A stretch of DNA of 64,000 bases from Dictyobacter aurantiacus. GTDB lineage: Bacteria; Chloroflexota; Ktedonobacteria; Ktedonobacterales; Ktedonobacteraceae. The notes beneath the pieces are model-generated. The model did no database searches and was not told the origin of the DNA. It saw only the letters and a program-made list of their open reading frames with translations. Positions 1 through 9,888 of the stretch are shown piece after piece (positions within the stretch are counted from its first letter, which is position 1; every line of letters starts with the position of its first letter). The translations under genes and the position numbers were made by a program. The DNA lies in NCBI RefSeq assembly GCF_003967515.1, contig NZ_BIFQ01000002.1:1302001-1366000 (forward strand), in the 5' to 3' direction.

Positions 1-1160
1 GCGGTGTAAGATGGTTTAGGTGTATAGTATCCGTCCGCGTCGGGCAATCGGATCAAGCCAAAATTCTGTTCCAGATCAAAGTTATTCGTTCCGTCGTTAA
101 TGAAGTCGTACCAGAAATATGTATCTACCCCGGCTGATAGACTGAGCACGATGCTGCGCACAAGGTAGTGCGCCTGTTCAAACTCGTTGGTAATGTTGAA
201 GGCATCTGACCAGCCCAGTTCAGTGATCCAGATTGGCTTCGTCTGCCCATTATTATGTTCCTTGATCAGATCCTGCAATGCCTGCAGATGCTGAGCTAGA
301 TTGCGGAGTTCTGGCGTATCGACGGAAATGACAGAGTAGGGATGCACAGAGATTGCATCGGCGTACGCCAATGCGCCCGCCGTGAAAAGGTCCTTCAACC
401 AATCCAGGTCAATGCCAAAGGTCGCTCCAACCACCACCGTGACATCCGGACGCACTGATTTAATCGCCTGGTAGGCTGCTGTGACCATGCGCGCGTAATT
501 TGCCGGATCATGCGCGCCCGGCCCGGTTGAGAACCTGCCCTTATTATATTCGTTGTAGATCTCGACCGCTTTCAGTTGCGGATAGTGCCTGACGAGCGCC
601 CGCGCGTAGTTGGCGTAAGCGGCAAAACCGCTCTCGTCATAGGGTGTCACACCACCATCATATAAAGGATTGTTGTAATCGATAATGAGCAAAGGATTCA
701 CACCACTACGTTGAAACGCGCTCATATACCTATCCACAGGTGTGAAATCGTACTCGCCCGGGCTGGTCTCGACATCGGCCCAGAGGGCATCGTCTCTCAC
801 CATACTGGTTCCCATGGCGATGAGTTCCCGCGTCCCATTCAGCGGATTTTTGCCGGAAAAGTGAGCGCTGACACCAAACCTGCTATCAACCGGTAGCACT
901 GTCGACGTAATCACTGTAAATGGGATTGTGCGTACTGGCGCATCGTCGGCTGTGGTATGGTCAGTGATCTTCAGTACGTAGTATTCGGGGGATAATTGCT
1001 GCAATGATATGATCGTTTGATCGCTTTGCACATTTACCTGGCCCTCTACCACGTTTGTGCCGCTGCGATCGGCCACGCTATACGTGAGGCTACCGGTTGA
1101 TGCGGGTGTCCAGAGCTTAAAGACAGGGATCTCTGTATGTAAAAAGATGGTGCTTTGCAC
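1..1160 (-). CDS. Clan GH-A glycoside hydrolase, C-terminus cut by window edge
   Basis: About 386 residues are visible, read from a GTG at 1160; the protein continues past position 1. The start is supported by a strong Shine-Dalgarno (AAGGAG, 6 nt spacing); an in-frame ATG at 1256 has no such site. A beta-rich N-terminal part (about residues 1-85) is followed by a TIM-barrel with the clan GH-A pattern: the putative acid/base Glu in EIYNEYN and the putative nucleophile Glu in WITELGWSDA, as in GH39/GH5-type enzymes. It probably hydrolyses plant or microbial polysaccharide. No signal peptide is visible at this start. The exact GH family is uncertain. Confidence 0.75.
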   Translation of the reverse strand, partial: MQSTIFLHTEIPVFKLWTPASTGSLTYSVADRSGTNVVEGQVNVQSDQTIISLQQLSPEYYVLKITDHTTADDAPVRTIPFTVITSTVLPVDSRFGVSAHFSGKNPLNGTRELIAMGTSMVRDDALWADVETSPGEYDFTPVDRYMSAFQRSGVNPLLIIDYNNPLYDGGVTPYDESGFAAYANYARALVRHYPQLKAVEIYNEYNKGRFSTGPGAHDPANYARMVTAAYQAIKSVRPDVTVVVGATFGIDLDWLKDLFTAGALAYADAISVHPYSVISVDTPELRNLAQHLQALQDLIKEHNNGQTKPIWITELGWSDAFNITNEFEQAHYLVRSIVLSLSAGVDTYFWYDFINDGTNNFDLEQNFGLIRLPDADGYYTPKPSYT

Positions 1161-1423
1161 GTGCTGCTCCTTGCACTCCTGGCGTACATATTTGGCCCCG
1201 CTTAAATCCGGGGCCGGCAGAAAATAAAGGCATGATAATGGCTTTGTGGCGCGCATCCACGAAAATAACTATTGCTGCGCACTATTAAATTATAACTTCC
1301 ATTACTTTGAAATTCCCTATATAGCATCAAAATATTGACGGGGAGTGTTACGGATTTTTCCCTTTTACCGTGTTGTGTGTTGAAACATCAATTATCACAC
1401 AACTTCTTTCTGAAAAAGGAAAG

Positions 1424-1476
1424 CGAAGAGCCGTTGCGGATTCTTGAAATTTTCAAGAATCCGCAACGGCTCTTCG
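1424..1476. terminator. Long perfect hairpin (26-bp arms)
   Basis: Arms 1424-1449 and 1451-1476 are perfectly complementary. It lies between the glycosidase start (1160) and the aldo/keto reductase end (1660), both on the minus strand, so it could terminate reductase transcription, although repeat copy A lies between the reductase and this hairpin. Confidence 0.45.
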
Positions 1477-1487
1477 TATGCTTCTGA

Positions 1488-1640
1488 TTTTCGTCATTAC
1501 CGGGGCACGTAAGCGCGTCCACACGCGCGTCCGCTGCGCGGCCGCGCTCGTTTTGTATGTTGGTGGATAGGATGCGCATCTGCGCATCCTATCCACCAAC
1601 ATACAATGGACTCGTGAGCGTCGGTGTGTTCACAAGTCAG
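1488..1640 (+). repeat. Dispersed palindromic repeat, copy A
   Basis: This is a member of the repeat family found again at 51963-59217. It has the shared GGGGCACGT...GCGCGTCC left part, then a hairpin with 26-bp perfect arms (1553-1578 and 1581-1606), then the shared GGACTCGTGAGC right part. The inner arm sequence differs from other copies but stays complementary. The right end looks truncated compared with the 52-57 kb copies. Confidence 0.75.
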
Positions 1641-1659
1641 TGATGTATTGGTGGATGCT

Positions 1660-2532
1660 TTATTGAGCTTTGTGGCCCTGCTGATCGAGTTGTTTAAAGT
1701 CTTCGTCGCTGAGCTGGATGTTTACCGCGGCGACATTCTCCTCCAGGTGTTTCACGCTGCTGGTACCAGGAATTGGGAGCATGACAGGGCTACGCTTCAG
1801 GATCCAGGCGAGAGCGATGCCACTGGGCGTGATATTGTGTTTTTTGGCGAGGGTATCAAGAAGGGTTCCTGGTTGGGCCAGATCACCAGAAGCCAGCGGA
1901 AACCATGGTATAAAGCCAATGTTGTGATTGGTACAATAATCAAGAACATCCTCGCTCTGACGGGTCACCAGGTTATATAGATTCTGTACCGTTACCACTT
2001 TGAAGAACTTCTGGGCCGCCTCAATTTCTTCAACGTTGACTTCACTGAGACCAACGTGGCGAATCAGACCTTCCTGCTGCATCTGCTTGATGGCATCAAA
2101 TTGCTCATCGCGTGGTACCTTGGAATCGATACGATGCAGCTGCCAGAGATCAATACGCTCCAGGCCCAGGCGGCGCAAGCTCATCAGCACGCACTGCCGC
2201 AGGTATTCTGGTCGTCCCAGGGGAGGCCACATATCTGGTCCATGGCGGGTTAAACCGCCTTTAGTGGCGATAAGCATACCCTGATAGGGATAGAGTGCTT
2301 CATGAATCAGGTTCTCACTGACCTCGGGACCATAGCTATCGGCGGTATCAATAAAGTTTATGCCAAGCTCCGGCAGCCGTTTCAGTGTACGCAGCGCCTC
2401 CTCACGATCCTCTGGCTCTCCCCAGATGCCTTTACCGGTGATACGCATAGCTCCATAGCCAAGACGATTTATAGTAATGTCACCGCCAATGGTGAACTGA
2501 CCACTGGCCGTGGCATTGATAGTGTTATTCAT
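1660..2532 (-). CDS. Aldo/keto reductase
   Basis: NADPH-dependent oxidoreductase of the aldo/keto reductase superfamily, 290 residues. The start at 2532 is chosen over an upstream ATG at 2577 because AAGGAG lies 9 nt before it. The catalytic tetrad is visible: Asp and Tyr in FIDTADSYG, Lys in IATKGG and His in LHRID. The C-terminal [13 protein letters not shown] matches the cofactor-binding segment of the family. The length is usual for a single TIM-barrel AKR. Substrate cannot be told from the sequence; the gene stands alone. Confidence 0.92.
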   Translation of the reverse strand: MNNTINATASGQFTIGGDITINRLGYGAMRITGKGIWGEPEDREEALRTLKRLPELGINFIDTADSYGPEVSENLIHEALYPYQGMLIATKGGLTRHGPDMWPPLGRPEYLRQCVLMSLRRLGLERIDLWQLHRIDSKVPRDEQFDAIKQMQQEGLIRHVGLSEVNVEEIEAAQKFFKVVTVQNLYNLVTRQSEDVLDYCTNHNIGFIPWFPLASGDLAQPGTLLDTLAKKHNITPSGIALAWILKRSPVMLPIPGTSSVKHLEENVAAVNIQLSDEDFKQLDQQGHKAQ

Positions 2533-2978
2533 AATATGAGACTCCTTTTTTCGTCGAAATGCTTCATCCTCTGGCACGGAACAGCGGGAAACAAGGTTTC
2601 AATATTCTAGCGATGGGTGAAATCAGCTCTTCATGCATCAGCAGAAGTGTGATGGAGGGCATAGACAAGCTGTTGCAGAGGGCCATACAAATTTTAAGCC
2701 AGGAGAGCTATCTATCCTTGCATCTCTTCAGTTATTTATCTCATCAATTTATATTCTAACTCATCAGTATGAATTGCATCTCTAATTGTTAACCCTTGCT
2801 TTTTTCTTTCTTTGATTTTATCATTGTTCTGTCGAGATAATCTTTTCTAGTAGATCTATATACTTTTATACATCAATCACATTCTCCCTCCAGGCTCGAT
2901 GGTGAGCTTTTCCTTTCCGGAAATGGAGGATCCTATCTCTATCAGATGCAGAAAAAAGAAGACAGAGAGGAAATCGCA
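2533..2978. other. Intergenic region between divergent genes
   Basis: An AT-rich stretch of about 445 bp between the reductase (minus) and the secreted glycosidase (plus), so it must hold both promoters. No convincing gene, repeat or operator was recognised; short ORFs here lack ribosome binding sites and family features. Confidence 0.6.
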
Positions 2979-5537
2979 ATGCGGCATGTCCGAAGCATGA
3001 AGCTATCGTTTGCTATCGCTTTAACCCTCATGGTGACGTTTACCACGAACCTGGCGATGGCGGCAACTGTGACATCGTCCACCAATCATTCCAGTATCAA
3101 TCACTCAGGTTCCACGCTCTCGGTTTCCAGCCAACTCAGTCAGCGGCGTTATGTCGCTTCGGGCGATCGCGCCTACGAAATTGGGAGTGAGGATGGCCGT
3201 TATCCAGCGATGGGCTTCCACACCCGTGGTGAGATGGGCGGCATCTGGATACCACCCATCAAGCTGCTCGATGGTATCTGGTTTGGCGTCAACAACCAGT
3301 GGATCGGGCCGGCAACGACCTTTACTTCTGGATACGGCTACGCGCAGATGGCTCTGCCAGCGACCAACGGTGTGCAGATCAGCCGTACAGATTTCGCCCC
3401 TGATGGGAAGCGCGCGGTGGAGTTCGGGTTGACACTGACCGCGCGGAGCGCCACGCAGATCAATCTCAATGTCGATGCTCATTCCGAGCTCATGAGCGCG
3501 TATCCATGGGGCTTTACCACCCCTTCTCAGGAGCAGTTTAACCTTCCTGATAGCGCGCAGTTTAACGGCAACCAGCTGGTATTCCAGGAGAGCGGGACAC
3601 CTCCGACCGCCAATGCGACTCCCCATAACTGGGCAGCCATCGTTGGCGCGACCGGACTGACCCCCGCCAAAGGTGTCACCGGCAGCGCGTTCCGTGGTTC
3701 ACAGGACCCGCCAGTGATCTGTCCTGTCTCTTCCCAGCCCGATAAATTTCGCTGCGACGACACGGCCTATGGGAAAGGTGCAGGTGGTGAACTTACCTAC
3801 ACCATCAAGCTGCCCGCCAAAACCAGCCGCACCATCTGGTTCACCGTAGCCGGATCGGACCAGGGCCTCGCCGATGCTCAGGCGCAGTACCAATCAGCGA
3901 GCGCGAATCCATCCGCCGAGTTCTCGGCAAAGACCGCTACCCGTAATGCGTTGGACCGCCAGACGCAGGTGCAGCTGCCATCTGACCCGGCGCTTGCCGC
4001 CGCGGTCGCCTGGAGCAAACAGAATCTCGCCGATCTGACCCAGCAGGCCGACAATGTACAGGTGCGCCCGACCGAAGAAGGGAAGGTGTATCCCGCGCCG
4101 ATAGGGACGCTGCAGCACATGCGCTTTGAAGGCGCTGGCTTCCCTGACTATCCCTGGATGTTCGCGACCGACCAGGAGTACACGATGTACGCCCTGCTTG
4201 CCGCTGGCCAATTCAGCACTGCCGAGGATGGCTTACGCTCGCTGGCCACGGTCAGTGATATCGCCAACCATAAATCGGGAAAGGTTGTCCACGAGACTGT
4301 TACCGACGGCTCCGTCTATTATGGATTGAATGACGAACCCGGTGACATCGACGAGACAGCCAAGTTCCCGACCGCGGTAGCAATGGTCTGGCGCTGGACG
4401 GGGGATAACGCGTTCCGTGACGAGATGTACTCCTTTAGCCTGCGCAACATGCAGTACCTGGTCAATCTGACGAAAAATGACGACGACATATGGGCCGATG
4501 GCTCTGGTAATGTCGAGTCCAGCGTACTGGGCGCGGAACCGGTTGACGTCGCCACCTACATGATCCGTGGCCTGTATGACCTTGCTGACATGGCGGCGAG
4601 CAAACATGACGTCGCCACAGAGCAGTGGGCCACCGATCGCGCTAAAAAGATGGAGAGCGCCTTCCAGACCGCCTGGTGGGATGGGAGCATCCCGCAGTAT
4701 GCTGATTCGCTCTCTGATCCCAGCAATCAGCAGTTGATGCAGCGCTGGTGGACCGGTGTCACGCCCATGGAAGCAGAGCTCTACCCGTCTGGTGCTCAAC
4801 AGCCAGGGCTCGCGCCCACCGATGATGCTCTCAAGGCTCTGGCGTTGCGGGAGACCTCCTGTTACTCAGGTCAATGGGGACTGTACGTTGAGGGAGCACC
4901 AGGATGCGATCCCGGCACGTATCAGGGGAAGTCACAGCAGGCGTATACGCTCAACACCGCCGTCATGGCCGTCGCGCTCGGGAACTATGGTCTGTTGGGT
5001 CCCGGTCGGCAGCAGCGCTATACCGATGACCTGGCCCAGCTCCAGCTCGGTGCGGTTGCCGAGCAGCCAGGCGCGATGCCAGAGATTGGACCCTCGCCCG
5101 ACTTTACCGCCAACATTGATCAACCGTTTAATGAGCGCTCCTCGCTTGAGCAGGCATGGGGTACCTATGGCGTACTGTGGCCTGTTGTACACCAGCAGCT
5201 CGGGGTTGATCCCCAGCTTGGTAACGGGCTGCTCGAAGTGCTCCCGAGCGTTCCCAACGGCCAATCGATTGTTGCGGCCCAAAACATCCGTGTTGGCACT
5301 GGCTCGATCGACGTCGAGGCCACCCACCATGGAAATAGCTGGACGACCACGGTAACGTCCCATCTGAACGCGACATTGCATGTTGGCGCAACGTTGCCAG
5401 CAGGCAGCCGCATCTTGAACGTCACCCTCAACGGTCAGAAGGTCGCCTACACCCTGCGCAACACGCATGCCGGACTCCAGGTGGTTGTTTCGACCTCCTG
5501 TGGATCGACCGCCCGCGTACATGTAGTCGCCAAATAG
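2979..5537 (+). CDS. Secreted glycosidase of the six-hairpin (alpha/alpha)6 superfamily
   Basis: 852 residues from the ATG at 2979, preceded by AGAGGAA; an in-frame ATG at 2946 lacks a ribosome binding site. A signal peptide is clear (basic MRHVRSMK, hydrophobic core, AMA cleavage site). A beta-sandwich region (about 35-330) is followed by a helical domain with repeated Trp/Asp/Glu-rich segments (FPDYPWMFATDQEY, DEPGDIDETAKFP), resembling amylo-alpha-1,6-glucosidase and GH63/GH15-like barrels, and by a small C-terminal beta domain. It probably cleaves oligosaccharides outside the membrane. The precise GH family and substrate are not assigned. Confidence 0.8.
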   Translation: MRHVRSMKLSFAIALTLMVTFTTNLAMAATVTSSTNHSSINHSGSTLSVSSQLSQRRYVASGDRAYEIGSEDGRYPAMGFHTRGEMGGIWIPPIKLLDGIWFGVNNQWIGPATTFTSGYGYAQMALPATNGVQISRTDFAPDGKRAVEFGLTLTARSATQINLNVDAHSELMSAYPWGFTTPSQEQFNLPDSAQFNGNQLVFQESGTPPTANATPHNWAAIVGATGLTPAKGVTGSAFRGSQDPPVICPVSSQPDKFRCDDTAYGKGAGGELTYTIKLPAKTSRTIWFTVAGSDQGLADAQAQYQSASANPSAEFSAKTATRNALDRQTQVQLPSDPALAAAVAWSKQNLADLTQQADNVQVRPTEEGKVYPAPIGTLQHMRFEGAGFPDYPWMFATDQEYTMYALLAAGQFSTAEDGLRSLATVSDIANHKSGKVVHETVTDGSVYYGLNDEPGDIDETAKFPTAVAMVWRWTGDNAFRDEMYSFSLRNMQYLVNLTKNDDDIWADGSGNVESSVLGAEPVDVATYMIRGLYDLADMAASKHDVATEQWATDRAKKMESAFQTAWWDGSIPQYADSLSDPSNQQLMQRWWTGVTPMEAELYPSGAQQPGLAPTDDALKALALRETSCYSGQWGLYVEGAPGCDPGTYQGKSQQAYTLNTAVMAVALGNYGLLGPGRQQRYTDDLAQLQLGAVAEQPGAMPEIGPSPDFTANIDQPFNERSSLEQAWGTYGVLWPVVHQQLGVDPQLGNGLLEVLPSVPNGQSIVAAQNIRVGTGSIDVEATHHGNSWTTTVTSHLNATLHVGATLPAGSRILNVTLNGQKVAYTLRNTHAGLQVVVSTSCGSTARVHVVAK

Positions 5538-5567
5538 CAGGATGCGTTGAGTACAATCTTTTCAGGC

Positions 5568-5605
5568 ATGGGCTTGATCCGCTCCATGGAGCGGATCAAG
5601 CCCAT
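5568..5605. terminator. Bidirectional hairpin terminator
   Basis: A perfect palindrome with 18-bp arms and a 2-nt centre sits between two convergent genes ending at 5537 (plus) and 5639 (minus). The position fits shared termination. Confidence 0.65.
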
Positions 5606-5638
5606 ATCGCGTTCTGTTCAAGACTCTTTTCATCAGGG

Positions 5639-6499
5639 CTATCGATACCATTGTGTTTCTGTTTCATTGCCAGGTGCTTGAGGGCCGGGTAAGATTTCGC
5701 GTAGATATGCTCGTACCCCTTTTTCTTGTCGCCAGTTTTGTTTGTAGCCTAGTGATACCTCCTCAAAGCGCACTCCATCCCGGTAGTCCGTCGCTCGAAC
5801 ATGGACGTGACCATAGACGACCACACTAACAGGGAAGCGGGTGTGCCAGTTTTCTGTTCGGGTAGTGCCACACCAGAGAGAAAAACGCGGAATATTTTTG
5901 ACGCGGGCAAATTCTTGTCGTAGAGGAAAATGGTTAATCAGAACAATAGAGGATGTGGGAGGAAGAGAGGCCAGGCGTTTTTCTGTATACGCTGTGCGTA
6001 CCCTGCACCACTCACTGCGTGAAGAATAGGGGGTCGGATGCAAAATGAATTCATCATTGCATACCACCCCTGACTCTTCTGCCCAGGCAACCGCCTGTTC
6101 CATTGGTACATGGGCTGGACGAAAGCTGTAATCATAGAGGAGAAAGAGTGGCGCCAGAACTGTTGATCCGTTATTGGCCGGCCAGACGGGATAGGGATCT
6201 TCCGGGGTGGCAACGTTGTAGGAGCGGCAGATGGCGACCAGATCTTGATACTTTTCCTCGCCTGCGAGAGCCTTCTCTCCTGACGAAGGAATTGTCCACA
6301 GATCATGGTTTCCAGGCGTCCAGATTACCCTGGCGAAGCGGGCAGTCAGGATTGAAAGAGCATAGTGGAGGTGTGTTGTTGTCTCTCCAACGTCTCCCGC
6401 AACAATAAGCCAGTCTTCTGGATAAAAGGGGAGTTCTGCCAATGCCTGTCGATTGCCTGGAACACCGAGATGCAGATCGCTAATAGCATAAACCTTCAT
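5639..6499 (-). CDS. Calcineurin-like metallophosphoesterase
   Basis: 286 residues, no signal peptide, so probably cytoplasmic. All metal-binding motifs of the superfamily are present in order: DLHLG near the N-terminus, GDVGE, GNHD, an isolated His (LINHFPLR) and GHVH near residue 230. These residues coordinate a dinuclear metal centre used to cleave phosphomonoesters or diesters. The natural substrate cannot be predicted. It is monocistronic and convergent with the upstream glycosidase. Confidence 0.9.
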   Translation of the reverse strand: MKVYAISDLHLGVPGNRQALAELPFYPEDWLIVAGDVGETTTHLHYALSILTARFARVIWTPGNHDLWTIPSSGEKALAGEEKYQDLVAICRSYNVATPEDPYPVWPANNGSTVLAPLFLLYDYSFRPAHVPMEQAVAWAEESGVVCNDEFILHPTPYSSRSEWCRVRTAYTEKRLASLPPTSSIVLINHFPLRQEFARVKNIPRFSLWCGTTRTENWHTRFPVSVVVYGHVHVRATDYRDGVRFEEVSLGYKQNWRQEKGVRAYLREILPGPQAPGNETETQWYR

Positions 6500-6553
6500 T
6501 GCGTATCCGTTTGTGATTCTGATTATATTAATACATACACATGCTATCAGCTA

Positions 6554-6645
6554 TTATACCGCAATAAATCGCGTCAAAGCAGCGGGGGGGCGCGCGTATT
6601 TACACGCCGCGCGCCGCTGCTTTGACGCGATTTATTGCGGTATAA
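6554..6645. repeat. Long inverted repeat (31-bp perfect arms)
   Basis: Arms 6554-6584 and 6615-6645 are perfectly complementary; the 30-nt centre is GC-rich and partly self-complementary. It ends 2 nt before the stop of the permease gene at 6647 and probably terminates the transporter operon. The size is beyond an ordinary intrinsic terminator, so a mobile hairpin element is possible. Confidence 0.7.
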
Positions 6646-6646
6646 C

Positions 6647-7570
6647 TTATCCTTTGACGCTGCCAGCTCCCAGACCGCCGCGCCAGAAGCGCTGCAGAAG
6701 GATACAACCGATTAGCAGTGGGATTGAGGAGACCAGCGCTCCCGCCACAATCAGGGGATAGAGGAAGTTGTTCGCTCCACCCGTGGTGATATTCCAGGTT
6801 TCCAACCCGACCGAGATCGGGAAGAGATTCTGGTCGCTCAGCATGATCAACGGGAGGAAGTAGTTGTTCCAGATCGCCACGAACTGGAAGAGTAGGATCG
6901 TCACCAGCGCGGGGACCATGAGCCGCATGGCGACCGTCATGAAGGTGCGAAACTCGCCAGCCCCGTCGATGCGGGCCGCTTCTACAAGTTCATCGGGTAC
7001 AGAAGAGGCCACATAAATGCGTGAGAGATAGACCCCGAATGGACTGACGAGGCTGGGCAAGAGCACCGACCAGATGGTGTTGGTCAGGCCCACGCCACTC
7101 ATCATCAAGTACAATGGCAGTGCCAGGGCTGTTGCCGGGACCAGGATGGCTCCCAGAATAGTCGCGAAGATGAGGTCGCGGCCGTGGAAATTATACTTTG
7201 CCAGGGCGTAGCCGGCCATGGCCGCCAGGAATGTACCCACAATCGAGCCCACTCCCGCGTAGAGTAACGTATTGAGTAGCCAGTGCACGTAGAGGCCACC
7301 GCTGTAGGTGAACAACTGTTGCAAGTTGCTCCACAGGTTAAAGCTGGAAGCGAACCAGAGGCCAAAGGTGTTGAACAGATCTCCTGTATTTTTGGTAGCC
7401 GAGACGACCAGCCAGAAGAAAGGGATCAGGAAGTACAGCGCGCAGATGATCAGGAATACCATCGCCACCAGGCCACTGCCGGAAGACTGGCGGGAACCTT
7501 GCCTTCTGACCTGCGAGGTTCTTTGTTTCTGGCTGATCGATACTGGAACCGAAGCGGTTTGTTGACTCAT
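6647..7570 (-). CDS. Sugar ABC transporter permease (MalG type)
   Basis: Inner-membrane subunit, 307 residues, with a Ser/Gln/Arg-rich cytoplasmic N-terminus and six predicted membrane segments. The EAARIDGAGEFRTF segment (EAA motif), the coupling loop that contacts the ATPase, is present. AGGAG lies before the ATG. It follows the partner permease by 3 nt and the binding protein further upstream, giving a binding protein-permease-permease operon read on the minus strand. No ATPase gene is present here, so a shared MsmK/UgpC-type ATPase elsewhere is likely. Confidence 0.92.
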   Translation of the reverse strand: MSQQTASVPVSISQKQRTSQVRRQGSRQSSGSGLVAMVFLIICALYFLIPFFWLVVSATKNTGDLFNTFGLWFASSFNLWSNLQQLFTYSGGLYVHWLLNTLLYAGVGSIVGTFLAAMAGYALAKYNFHGRDLIFATILGAILVPATALALPLYLMMSGVGLTNTIWSVLLPSLVSPFGVYLSRIYVASSVPDELVEAARIDGAGEFRTFMTVAMRLMVPALVTILLFQFVAIWNNYFLPLIMLSDQNLFPISVGLETWNITTGGANNFLYPLIVAGALVSSIPLLIGCILLQRFWRGGLGAGSVKG

Positions 7571-7573
7571 ATG

Positions 7574-8512
7574 TTACACTCCTGCCTGCCGTCGTGTTAC
7601 GCGCAAGAAACCGAAAGAGAAGACAAAGGTCACCAGGGCCAGGATAACCGATAGCGCGGCCGCGTAGTAGTAATTGTTGTAAGCAAAGGCGCTGTTATAG
7701 GCGTAGAGCACTGGTGTGAAGGACGTTGAGATGTTGTTCGAGATCGATGCAAGCACCTGTGGTTCAGCAAAGAGCTGCAGGGTTCCGATGATCGAGAAAA
7801 CGCCTGTCAAAACCAGGGCCGGGGCAACCAGAGGCACCTTGATAAACCAGGCAATGTTCCATCCCGAACAGCCATCCAGGCGCGCGGACTCATAAATGTC
7901 CTGGGGGATGGCCTGCAGGGCCGCGAAGATAATCAGCATATTATAGCCTGTCCAGGCCCAGACCGCGATATTCGCGATTGACCAGAGCACGGTGCTATAA
8001 CCGAGGAAGTCTGGTGCTGGTAGGTGCAGCGCCTGCAATCCCTTGACGATAGGTGAGAGGGCCGGATCATAGAGATAGCCCCACAGCAGGGCCGCGATAA
8101 TGCCCGGAACAGCGTATGGCACGAAGAAGGCCAGGCGGAAGAAGGCCTTGAAGCGCACCACAGTTGAATCCAGCAAGAGAGCCAGCACGAGTGCCAGAAG
8201 CAGCATGATCGGGACCTGGACCACGCCATAGAGCAACATACGACCGATGCTGGCATAGAATTTCGCATCGATGAGTACAGCCGCATAGTTGCTCAGACCG
8301 CTGAAACCCACGGTCGCCCCGCTCAAGCCCAGTCCTGTACGCTGGAAATGGAAGGTACTCTGGACAATGGCATAGACGATAGGCGCGAGAAAAAACAGGA
8401 TGAAAAGCACCCCGAATGGAAGGATAAACAGGTAGGGCGTCAGTACCCGCTTCCATGCAATAGAATGTTGGCGTCTACTCGTGGACGCACGGGAGCTTGC
8501 TGCGAGCGCCAT
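7574..8512 (-). CDS. Sugar ABC transporter permease (MalF/UgpA type)
   Basis: Inner-membrane subunit, 312 residues, six predicted helices after a short basic N-terminus. The EAA loop reads YESARLDGCSGWNIAWF. Ribosome binding site AGGAG lies 8 nt before the ATG. It sits between the binding-protein gene (20 nt upstream) and the second permease (3 nt downstream), so translation is probably coupled. It forms the transmembrane heterodimer with the 6647-7570 product; the substrate is presumably a mono- or oligosaccharide. Confidence 0.92.
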   Translation of the reverse strand: MALAASSRASTSRRQHSIAWKRVLTPYLFILPFGVLFILFFLAPIVYAIVQSTFHFQRTGLGLSGATVGFSGLSNYAAVLIDAKFYASIGRMLLYGVVQVPIMLLLALVLALLLDSTVVRFKAFFRLAFFVPYAVPGIIAALLWGYLYDPALSPIVKGLQALHLPAPDFLGYSTVLWSIANIAVWAWTGYNMLIIFAALQAIPQDIYESARLDGCSGWNIAWFIKVPLVAPALVLTGVFSIIGTLQLFAEPQVLASISNNISTSFTPVLYAYNSAFAYNNYYYAAALSVILALVTFVFSFGFLRVTRRQAGV

Positions 8513-8532
8513 TGCTTTTTCTCCTCTCTTGC

Positions 8533-9888
8533 TCAGGATTTGACATTAAAGCCCTGGTTTTGCATGAACAGGATTGTGCTCTGCTGAACTGAATTCAGGC
8601 CGTTCATTAGAGTATCCTGATTGTTGACGGCACCAGCAAAATTGTCACCGAAGTCGTTGTACACCTGGTTGATGGTGGGGCCCCATTGGTAGGTAGGATT
8701 CACATGTTGCGAGGCATCTTTAAATAAAATGCCGAGGTTCTGATTACCAAAGAAAGGCTGCGGACCGTTCACCAGGGGCGAGTCCAGATTTGACAGGCTG
8801 GCGGGATAAATGGCATTTCCTTTGATCATCTCTTCGACCGCCTGCTTGTTGGTATTGAGCCACATGGCGAAATCGGCGGCCTCTTTAGGATGTTTGGAAC
8901 TGCTGAACACAGCGGTGGTAGAGCCACCCCAGTTTCCGTTGGCATACTGGCCTTCCTGCCATTGTGGAAGAGGGGCCGCGCGCCACTTGCCGGCTGTCTG
9001 TGGAGCATTCGGCTTGATGGTACCCGCGCCCCACGCGGCGGAGATCCAGGTAGCCAGGGTACCGGAGCCAATGTCATGGTACCAGGCATCCGCGAAGTCT
9101 GGCTCGGCTTTGATGAGGTTCTTGCTGAGCAGTCCCTGCCAGTAAGATGCAACCTTCTGTGCCTGCGGATTATTGATGTTCACTTTCCATGACTGGCCAT
9201 CAATGCTGAACATCTGGCCGCCCGCCTGCCACACGAGACCGTTGAACCAACCTGGATCCCTGGCGGGGAAATCAGTAATGTATGCGTTGGGATCGGCGGC
9301 ATGCAGTTTGGCGGCATCATCGGCATACTGAGCCCAGGTGGTTGGTACGGGCAGATTATATTTCTGGAAGAGATCCGCCCGATAGTAGAGGACCAGGGGG
9401 CCCGTATCCTGGGGCATAGCGTAGACTGAATTGCCCAGTGAGACCTGATTCCAGGTCCATGGTACAAACTGATTTTTGATGTCGTTTGCACCATATTTGG
9501 AGAGGTCGATCAGGGAACCGGTTGTTTCAAAGGTTGGCAGGACCTGATACTCAATCTGTGCCAGGTCGGGCTCGTTATTGGCTTTGATCGCCGTGTAGAG
9601 CTTGTTGTATTCGTTCGTACCACCACCTACATTGATCACATTCACGTGAATATTTGGATGGAGCTTAGTGTACTCGGCCGCCGCCTTATCAACGCCGGTG
9701 ACCCAGTTCCAAAACGTCAGGGTGACCTGACCTCCTCCTCCGGATGAGCTACTAGCACTGGTGTCTGATGTTGAACTGCTACTGGAACCAGTTCCGCTGT
9801 CACACCCGGATAGCATGCCGAGGCACAGCGCGGCCAGCAATAGCAGCGGTACAATTTTCACCTTTGAAAATGCAAAGCGATCTGTCAT
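8533..9888 (-). CDS. Sugar ABC transporter substrate-binding lipoprotein
   Basis: 451 residues with a lipoprotein signal (hydrophobic LLLLAALCLGM, lipobox LSGC) followed by a Ser/Thr/Gly linker (about residues 30-50), then an extracellular solute-binding domain of family 1 (VTLTFWNWVTG at the start, FSSSKHPKEAADFAMWL typical of the C-lobe). It is the first gene of the importer operon; AAAGGAG precedes the ATG. It captures the sugar outside the membrane and delivers it to the two permeases. Confidence 0.92.
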   Translation of the reverse strand: MTDRFAFSKVKIVPLLLLAALCLGMLSGCDSGTGSSSSSTSDTSASSSSGGGGQVTLTFWNWVTGVDKAAAEYTKLHPNIHVNVINVGGGTNEYNKLYTAIKANNEPDLAQIEYQVLPTFETTGSLIDLSKYGANDIKNQFVPWTWNQVSLGNSVYAMPQDTGPLVLYYRADLFQKYNLPVPTTWAQYADDAAKLHAADPNAYITDFPARDPGWFNGLVWQAGGQMFSIDGQSWKVNINNPQAQKVASYWQGLLSKNLIKAEPDFADAWYHDIGSGTLATWISAAWGAGTIKPNAPQTAGKWRAAPLPQWQEGQYANGNWGGSTTAVFSSSKHPKEAADFAMWLNTNKQAVEEMIKGNAIYPASLSNLDSPLVNGPQPFFGNQNLGILFKDASQHVNPTYQWGPTINQVYNDFGDNFAGAVNNQDTLMNGLNSVQQSTILFMQNQGFNVKS